Shown piece after piece: positions 58,801 through 64,000 of a DNA stretch of 64,000 nucleotides. The stretch is from contig OY829383.1 of NCBI GenBank assembly GCA_963691835.1, forward strand, positions 3,472,001 to 3,536,000. Direction: 5' to 3'. Numbering within the stretch: position 1 is the first letter of the stretch; each line of letters starts with the position of its first letter. The DNA is from G963691835 sp963691835 (GTDB lineage: Bacteria > Pseudomonadota > Alphaproteobacteria > Thalassobaculales > Thalassobaculaceae). The notes beneath the pieces were generated by a model. That model was not told the DNA's origin, did not search any database, and saw only the letters and a list, made by a program, of their open reading frames with translations. A program made the translations under genes and the position numbers.

Positions 58801-59910
58801 CTAGTCTCGGACAGCCGATCGCTCGGCAACTTCTTGGTCAAGTGACAGACCCAAACCCGGTCTGGATGGGGGGACCAACAAGACGCCATCTTCCTTATCG
58901 ACGACCTCTTCGAAGGGAGCGCCCGAGAACAGTTGGGTCTGGAACTCCAGCAAGGCGTTGTCCGCCATGAAGTATTCGATCCAACGGACATTCGGCAGAC
59001 CTGCGGCCATGTGAATGTGAACGTTTTGCAGATCCCAGGGCGATACAGGCACGCTCATCGACGTTGCATAGGCATGGATGCGAAGCCAGTCGGTGATGCC
59101 GCCCGTGATCATGACGTTCGGCTGCACCATATCGACGCCGCCTTGCTCGACCAGCGCCCGGAACTCGGAAAGCCCGACATTCTGCTCACCGCCGACGACG
59201 TAGGTACCGCCGGCGCGCGCCTTCACCCTGGCATAGCCCGAGTAGTCGTGTGGCGGTACGGGTTCCTCCAGCCAATAGAGATCATAACGCTCCCAGGCCT
59301 TGAGCTGTTGAATGGCGGTGTCCGCGTCCCAACTGCCGTTGACGTCGACCATGAGTTTGATGTCGGGGCCGATGGCTTCTCTAACAGCGCGGACGCGGTC
59401 CGTCGCCTCGTTCGGCGTGACGTATCCCCGGGTGCCCCGGATCTTGAGAGCGCGGTGACCCATGGCAACGTAGGACGCTGCCCGCTCCGCCAGCGCGTCC
59501 GGCGCCATGTGATGCGCGCAGTTGGCGTAGGTAGGCACATGGTGTCGATGCCCCCCAAGCAGCGCGCTGACCGGCTGGTTGGCAGCCTTCCCCTTGATGT
59601 CCCAAAAGGCCATGTCCAGTGCCGCCAGGGCGTACCGGGCGATACCATCACCACCCCGCCGGGGCACGGCTTGGCTTTGCAGCTTTTGCCAAAGGTCACC
59701 GGTCAGGCGCGGGTCTGAGCCGTTGGCGACTGGTCCGAACACGAACTCCAGGAACTGGGCGATGATCGAACCTGTTCGCGGTGGCGCGTTGGCAAAGCCG
59801 ACGCCCGTGACACCGGCGTCGGTCGAAACCTCGACGATAACGATCTCAGCGGAGTACGGATTACCGCCGTCGCCACGATGCCGCCGGGCGGCCACATCGG
59901 TGATTTTCAT
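58801..59910 (-). CDS. Enolase-superfamily sugar-acid dehydratase (MR/MLE)
   Basis: The mandelate-racemase/muconate-lactonizing domain has the metal ligands in order: ALKIRGTRG base region, KLMVDVNGSWD, WLEEPVPPHD, and GGEQNVGLSEF. The late region MVQPNVMITGGITDWLRIHA follows. Members dehydrate or isomerise sugar acids. Together with the Tct transporter and amidohydrolase genes this forms a hydroxy-acid or sugar-acid operon. The substrate is not known. Confidence 0.87.
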   Translation of the reverse strand: MKITDVAARRHRGDGGNPYSAEIVIVEVSTDAGVTGVGFANAPPRTGSIIAQFLEFVFGPVANGSDPRLTGDLWQKLQSQAVPRRGGDGIARYALAALDMAFWDIKGKAANQPVSALLGGHRHHVPTYANCAHHMAPDALAERAASYVAMGHRALKIRGTRGYVTPNEATDRVRAVREAIGPDIKLMVDVNGSWDADTAIQQLKAWERYDLYWLEEPVPPHDYSGYARVKARAGGTYVVGGEQNVGLSEFRALVEQGGVDMVQPNVMITGGITDWLRIHAYATSMSVPVSPWDLQNVHIHMAAGLPNVRWIEYFMADNALLEFQTQLFSGAPFEEVVDKEDGVLLVPPSRPGLGLSLDQEVAERSAVRD

Positions 59911-59923
59911 GGCACTCTCCAGA

Positions 59924-61414
59924 TCAGTCCGACGTCCAGAACCGCTTCCGCATCCATCCGAAGATGGTTGAGCCGAAGAGCCCCAGGAAGGCGAAGAACA
60001 GGAACATCGCTGCCAATGGCTGGGCGAAGATCATCCACCACTCTCCGTCCAGCATCTTGAGGGAGTTCTGGAGGTTGGTCTCGACCATCTCTCCCAAGAT
60101 CAGGCCGACGGCGATCGGGGCGACGGCGAACCCGAAACGGCGCGCGAAGAAGCCGATCACCCCAAAGATCAGCGCGATCCACACGTCGAGGAGGGAAGAG
60201 CTCAGGGCGTAGGCGCCGATCACGGCCAACGTGAACACGATCGGCCAAAGGAACTTGATCGGCACCAGAGAAATCCTGGCAAAGACCTTCGCCGCATAAA
60301 GGCCCATGGCCATGAACATCAGGTTCGCCACCAGCATGGCGCCAAAGATCTGATAGACCTGATCAACCTGCTCGGTGAACAGATACGGCCCGGGCCGCAG
60401 TCCATGGACCAGCAGGCCCACCAGGATCACGGCGGTGGTACCGCTTCCGGGAATACCCAAGACCATCGTCGGCACCATGGCACCGCCCGTGGCGGCATTG
60501 TTCGCGGCTTCCGCACCCGCGATGCCTTCGACGGCACCCTTGCCGAACTCGTCTTTATTCTTGGACCAGCGGCGGGCTTCGGCATACCCGATCATGGAGG
60601 CGACGGTCGCCCCCTCTGCGGGCAGAACGCCGATGAACGTGCCGATCCCGCAGGACCGAAGAACCGTGCGCCAGATCCGCTTGTAGTCTTCCTTGGTTGG
60701 CAGCTTCACTGCTTTCAGCTTCACGGCGTCTATCGCCCGATTGACGTATCGGGATTGAATCAGAAGCTCGGAAATCGGGAACAAGCCGATGAAGACGGGC
60801 ACGAAGGACAGGCCTTCGTAGAGTTCGTAGTTGCCGAACATGAAGCGTTCGATGCCCGTTGTCGGCTCTGCACCGATGGTCGCCAGCCAGACTCCGAAGA
60901 CCCCGCCGATCAGGTTCCGAACTGCGCCGCCCGCGCTGATCGAGGCCAGCATCGACAAGCCGAATACAGCCAGCGCGAAGTACTCGGGCGGCCGGAACTC
61001 GTAGGCGACCCGCGCGAGAAGCGGAGCCGCGATACACAGGATGATCACGGAGAAGACGCCGCCGAACGTACTGGAGACGACGGCGATGCCAAGCGCTCGG
61101 CCCGCCTCGCCCCGCTGGGCGAGTGGATAGCCGTCAAAGGTCGTCGCAGCCGCCGCGGCGGTGCCTGGCGTATTGATCAAAATCGCGGTGATTGATCCGG
61201 CGAACGTCGCGGAAACATAGATTGTCGCCAGCACCGCGATCGCGTGGACCGGATCCATTGTCAGTGTGAACGGAAGAAGCAACGCGGCTCCCGTCGTCGC
61301 ACCCAGTCCAGGCAGGACGCCGATCACCACGCCCACGACGGTTGTCAAGAAGATGAGCAGCAGGAGGTAGGGGTCGAAGATGACCGAACCCATGGCCTGG
61401 AGCGCTTCCAGCAT
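59924..61414 (-). CDS. tctA: Tripartite tricarboxylate transporter large subunit TctA
   Basis: TctA is the large membrane subunit of binding-protein-dependent secondary transporters. It contains VGVVIGVLPGLGATTGAALL, ATFAGSITAILINTPGTAAA and MVPTMVLGIPGSGTTAVILV, the twin Gly/Pro motifs, and about eleven membrane segments. Length 496 is normal. It lies between tctB (upstream) and the enolase-superfamily gene. Confidence 0.94.
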   Translation of the reverse strand: MLEALQAMGSVIFDPYLLLLIFLTTVVGVVIGVLPGLGATTGAALLLPFTLTMDPVHAIAVLATIYVSATFAGSITAILINTPGTAAAAATTFDGYPLAQRGEAGRALGIAVVSSTFGGVFSVIILCIAAPLLARVAYEFRPPEYFALAVFGLSMLASISAGGAVRNLIGGVFGVWLATIGAEPTTGIERFMFGNYELYEGLSFVPVFIGLFPISELLIQSRYVNRAIDAVKLKAVKLPTKEDYKRIWRTVLRSCGIGTFIGVLPAEGATVASMIGYAEARRWSKNKDEFGKGAVEGIAGAEAANNAATGGAMVPTMVLGIPGSGTTAVILVGLLVHGLRPGPYLFTEQVDQVYQIFGAMLVANLMFMAMGLYAAKVFARISLVPIKFLWPIVFTLAVIGAYALSSSLLDVWIALIFGVIGFFARRFGFAVAPIAVGLILGEMVETNLQNSLKMLDGEWWMIFAQPLAAMFLFFAFLGLFGSTIFGWMRKRFWTSD

Positions 61415-61423
61415 CGCGGCGCC

Positions 61424-61912
61424 CTACCCGTAGTACCAGTTCGTGAACAGACCGCGGGGAAAGCGCACCCGCAGCACCGTATCGAACAACAGGAAAATGG
61501 AACTCGGTGTGATGATGGCGACGGCGAGCGCTGCCCAGATGCGGCGCTCTCCCCACAAGAGGCACATCAGGAACACGACGACCGCGATCGCGATCATCAT
61601 GTCGACGAACTCCGTGAGCACGTAGAAGAGGGCGAACAGGGCGATGGAGCCCCATGTCACAACGCCCTCCCTCGGCGGCTGTTTGGGCGGGGTCGACCGG
61701 TATTGAAGGGCGAGTGCGGCCGCCAGCACGATGTTCAAGATCATCAGTACAATCGGGAAGACGCGAGGCTGCATGCTCTCGCCGACAATCATCGGCGGGG
61801 AAACATCAAGCTGCAAAGCAAGCCAGATGACGACCGAAGAGAAGACGACGATGGCGCCCGGAAGGATAAGATGCTGCATCCGCAGATGAACGGTGCGCCG
61901 CCCGCGACGCAC
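61424..61912 (-). CDS. tctB: Tripartite tricarboxylate transporter small subunit TctB
   Basis: Four membrane segments, beginning LILPGAIVVFSSVVIWLALQ and including GSIALFALFYVLTEFVDMMI, match TctB. GTG 61912 has a strong AAGGAGGT at the right distance, so it is chosen over ATG 61879. It is 9 bases before tctA in transcription order. Length 162 is normal. Confidence 0.85.
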   Translation of the reverse strand: MRRGRRTVHLRMQHLILPGAIVVFSSVVIWLALQLDVSPPMIVGESMQPRVFPIVLMILNIVLAAALALQYRSTPPKQPPREGVVTWGSIALFALFYVLTEFVDMMIAIAVVVFLMCLLWGERRIWAALAVAIITPSSIFLLFDTVLRVRFPRGLFTNWYYG

Positions 61913-61951
61913 CGTTACCTCCTTGATTTCAAGAGAGTGTCGGAAAGCTCT

Positions 61952-62923
61952 CTACTTAACGAGCCCCATCTCTTTCAGCGCTGGTCCGAACTCGTCCACC
62001 ATGGACTTGATCTGCTGACCCCAGGGCCCGGAGGGCTGCGGTGAGGATGAGTCCAGATCGGAGTTCATCAGGTAAGCCTGGTACAGCGAGTGCTTCATGG
62101 CCTTGCTCATCCCCGCTTCCAGCTCGGCGCGCCGGGCCTCGTCCACACCCGAATGGGTCACGAAACCACGGGTGGTGGAGAGGATCAGATCAATCCCCAA
62201 CGCCTTGGCGGTCTTTGCCGCCGGGATCGGCTCCATCCCATTCTCCGCAAGGATGACGAGGGGGCAAATGTCCCCGGCCTCGACCGGAGCCGCGGCTTCG
62301 GACAGGTTCAGCGTTGCCACGTCGACGGCGCCTGCGACCAACTGTGTGGCCAACTCCCCACCGCCCTTGAAGGGGATGTAGGTCGGCATCGGCACGCCCA
62401 GGCGCTTTGCCCACAGATAGACGGTGATGTGATCGATCGTACCTGTGTGGGTGCCGCCGAACTTGAGAGAGTCCCCGTTCTCCATGCCAGCGACGAACGC
62501 TTCCGGCGTTTTGTAGGGAGTGGTCTTGCAGTTGACCATCAGGATTTGAGGATCGTTGGTGCCCCGGGCGATCGGGGCCATGTCCTCGACCTTCAACTTG
62601 GTCTTGCCCATAGCCATTGTGATCGCATGACCCACCGTGAAGGTCATGATCGTGTTGCCGTCGGATGGACGGGTCATGAAATAGTTCATGGCCGCAGCCC
62701 CGCCGCCGCCACGCTTGTTCACGACGACCATGTCCTGCTTCAACGTCCGCCGGGACCGCATCATCATCATGCGTGAGTTGACGTCGGTACCGCCGCCCGC
62801 TCCGGCGTGGGTCACGACCTCGATGGCCGGTTTATTTTGTGCCCAGGCGGAGGTTCCACCCGCGACGATCACACTGACGCCAACCGCCGCCAGCGATACT
62901 GTTGTGAGAACTGAACGCAACAT
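61952..62923 (-). CDS. tctC: Tripartite tricarboxylate transporter binding protein TctC
   Basis: From ATG 62923 a signal peptide ends SAWAQNKPAI. The mature protein has VVTHAGAGGGTDVNSRMMMM, GGGGAAAMNYFMTRPSDG and DSLKFGGTHTGTIDHITVYL, the TctC/Bug family. It is the first gene of the leftward catabolic operon. A perfect palindromic operator lies about 110 bases upstream. The ligand is probably an organic acid. Confidence 0.9.
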   Translation of the reverse strand: MLRSVLTTVSLAAVGVSVIVAGGTSAWAQNKPAIEVVTHAGAGGGTDVNSRMMMMRSRRTLKQDMVVVNKRGGGGAAAMNYFMTRPSDGNTIMTFTVGHAITMAMGKTKLKVEDMAPIARGTNDPQILMVNCKTTPYKTPEAFVAGMENGDSLKFGGTHTGTIDHITVYLWAKRLGVPMPTYIPFKGGGELATQLVAGAVDVATLNLSEAAAPVEAGDICPLVILAENGMEPIPAAKTAKALGIDLILSTTRGFVTHSGVDEARRAELEAGMSKAMKHSLYQAYLMNSDLDSSSPQPSGPWGQQIKSMVDEFGPALKEMGLVK

Positions 62924-63031
62924 CGCCCATTCCCTCCCTATGTGTTTTTCCGTCATCGGAGACAGTGCCACCGAGCGGATTTTTGCTTGTCCGGACATAG
63001 TGAGCGTGGCACGGGAAACCCGTCAACGGTA

Positions 63032-63047
63032 ATTTGGTATACCAAAT
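63032..63047. promoter_or_regulatory. Perfect 16-bp palindrome, GntR operator
   Basis: ATTTGGTATACCAAAT is a perfect palindrome with the GGTATACC centre typical of FCD-type GntR regulators. It lies between tctC and the GntR gene, 109 bases upstream of the tctC start, so it likely represses the tct-catabolic operon. Confidence 0.75.
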
Positions 63048-63052
63048 GACGG

Positions 63053-63775
63053 TCAGGAGATCGCCGTGCTCACCTTGAGCCAGGTCTGACCGATGTGCGC
63101 GCGCATGAGCTGCTCAAGGCCGTCGACGTCCCGTGCTTTCAGCGCGGCCGCGATCTGCTCATGTTGCTCGACGGCCTCATGCCATCGGCCGCTCTGCTGG
63201 TTGGAGACATAGCGGACCCGGAATAGCCGGGCATTCAGTTGCCGGTGCGTTTCGATCAGGACCTGGTTGCCGCCGGCCTCGACGATGCTCTTGTGGATGG
63301 CTTGGTTGAGTTTGAAGTAGGCTAGCTTGTCCTTGCGGTAGTAGGCGGACAGCATCTCGTGGTGCAGGGCCAGGATCTCGCCGATCTGCGCGTCCGTGGC
63401 ATCCCGCGCGGCCAAACGTCCCGCCATCCCTTCAAGCGTACCAAGCACTTCGAGAAGTTGGCGGATTTCCTCAGCACTGGGCGAGGCCACGACAGCCCCC
63501 CTGTTCGGCAGGGTGTCGACCAGCCGCTCCCCAACAAGGATGCGGATCGCCTCCCGGAGCGGTGTGCGGGAGACGTTCAGGCGCTCCGAAAGCTGCCGCT
63601 CCCGAATGCGCATACCGGGCTTGAGCTCATCTTGGACGATCATGTCGCGGAGCCTGGAGGCGACTTGACTGGCGAGAAGACGGCCATCGACTTCGTTGTC
63701 GTTCGGGGTTGGGCGCGGAAAGCCCTGTTCGCCGTCGCTCAACTGAGGGAGAGAGTCCGATGCCCGGTCCGACAT
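63053..63775 (-). CDS. GntR-family regulator (FCD) of the Tct operon
   Basis: The winged helix is LLASQVASRLRDMIVQDELK, RERQLSERLNVSRTPLREAI and RILVGERLVDTLPNRG; the FCD effector domain has KLNQAIHKSIVEAGGNQVLI and HEAVEQHEQIAAALKARDVD. ATG 63775 is chosen over a longer frame without ribosome-binding site. It lies directly upstream of the tct operon on the same strand. A related but imperfect operator copy precedes it, suggesting autoregulation. Confidence 0.9.
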   Translation of the reverse strand: MSDRASDSLPQLSDGEQGFPRPTPNDNEVDGRLLASQVASRLRDMIVQDELKPGMRIRERQLSERLNVSRTPLREAIRILVGERLVDTLPNRGAVVASPSAEEIRQLLEVLGTLEGMAGRLAARDATDAQIGEILALHHEMLSAYYRKDKLAYFKLNQAIHKSIVEAGGNQVLIETHRQLNARLFRVRYVSNQQSGRWHEAVEQHEQIAAALKARDVDGLEQLMRAHIGQTWLKVSTAIS

Positions 63776-63869
63776 GCTTTGGCCTTTCAATGTCCAGGGG
63801 CACCATGGTGGCCTCCGCGCACCGTCCCTCGCCCCAGACAATATAGCGTCGTTCCCGCCAGCCTGTTAG

Positions 63870-63885
63870 ATATTGTATGCCAAAG
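63870..63885. promoter_or_regulatory. Degenerate copy of the GntR palindrome
   Basis: ATATTGTATGCCAAAG matches the palindrome at 63032-63047 at 12 of 16 positions and lies 95 bases upstream of the GntR start. It lies also about 70 bases before the divergent CoA-transferase-like gene. A role in autoregulation or divergent control is plausible. Confidence 0.5.
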
Positions 63886-63954
63886 ATGGTGACGGCTTGT
63901 TGTCCGAGGCACAGGGCAGCAGGCGGCGTCTTCGATCAGGGGGAAGCCGACGAG

Positions 63955-64000
63955 ATGACCCAAGGACCGCTAGCCGATCTGTTCGTTTTGGACCTCACCC
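63955..64000 (+). CDS. Probable CaiB/BaiF CoA-transferase, N-terminus only
   Basis: Only 15 codons are in the window: MTQGPLADLFVLDLT. The pattern GPL-x-D-x-x-VLDLT is the usual beginning of type III (CaiB/BaiF) CoA-transferases. The gene is divergent from the GntR regulator and runs off the right edge. The call rests on a very short stretch. Confidence 0.5.
   Translation, partial: MTQGPLADLFVLDLT

Noticed and set aside
1..64000. CRISPR arrays, insertion sequences or rRNA genes
   Set aside because: No regularly spaced repeats, transposase-like products or rRNA sequence were seen on either strand.

Overview
The window reads as chromosomal DNA of a GC-rich alphaproteobacterium, probably a marine or aquatic Rhodospirillales-type heterotroph. 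The evidence is a GapR/DUF2312 protein, a DmdA-like methyltransferase, a tripartite tricarboxylate (Tct) transporter, many LysR and GntR regulators, and TTG/GTG starts with tight ATGA/GTGA overlaps. No rRNA, complete tRNA, insertion sequence or CRISPR array was seen. Taxonomy is inferred from gene content only.

Positions 1-13340 are one arm of a temperate phage or phage-derived element: a RusA resolvase cut by the left edge, a GapR-like protein, an S24 repressor, a damaged DUF1376 replication gene, then a tightly overlapped rightward operon (RecT, a coiled-coil partner, an HTH protein, SSB, an HNH nuclease, about 15 tiny proteins, an MT-A70 adenine methyltransferase). No integrase, terminase, capsid or lysis gene lies here, so the rest must be to the left. 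The arm ends at a 3'-half tRNA-Thr fragment fused directly to a carnitine dehydrogenase gene that has lost its start.

Positions 13341-25348 hold mixed host genes: an orphan 398-residue protein, an FkbM-like methyltransferase, a divergent LysR/hydrolase pair, a divergent GST/HxlR pair, an isochorismatase-like hydrolase, a diguanylate cyclase, and a three-gene operon of response regulator, TctE-like kinase and periplasmic binding protein.

Positions 25359-29828 are a leftward operon encoding a NitT/TauT-type ABC importer, a ureohydrolase with guanidine-hydrolase hallmarks and a very histidine-rich protein. I read it as a guanidine uptake and hydrolysis operon with its own putative nickel-handling protein. 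Positions 30416-38741 are a chemosensory cluster (MCP, CheR, CheB with a dead receiver; convergent CheA, tandem CheW, and a separate CheB-type receiver).

Positions 38924-53238 contain two poorly known proteins, an FAD oxidase/GNAT/GntR/HAD operon, a ferric-reductase-like protein beside a broken intradiol dioxygenase gene, a DUF533 protein, a BCCT transporter with an overlapping 31-residue microprotein, a GFA protein, a frameshifted methyltransferase, a LysR gene with an in-frame amber codon, a DmdA-like enzyme and a Tat-exported thioredoxin-fold protein. Positions 53295-64000 hold a large hybrid kinase, a peroxiredoxin, and a sugar- or hydroxy-acid catabolic cluster (tartrate-type dehydrogenase, amidohydrolase, enolase-superfamily dehydratase, TctABC, GntR with its palindromic operator, start of a CoA-transferase).
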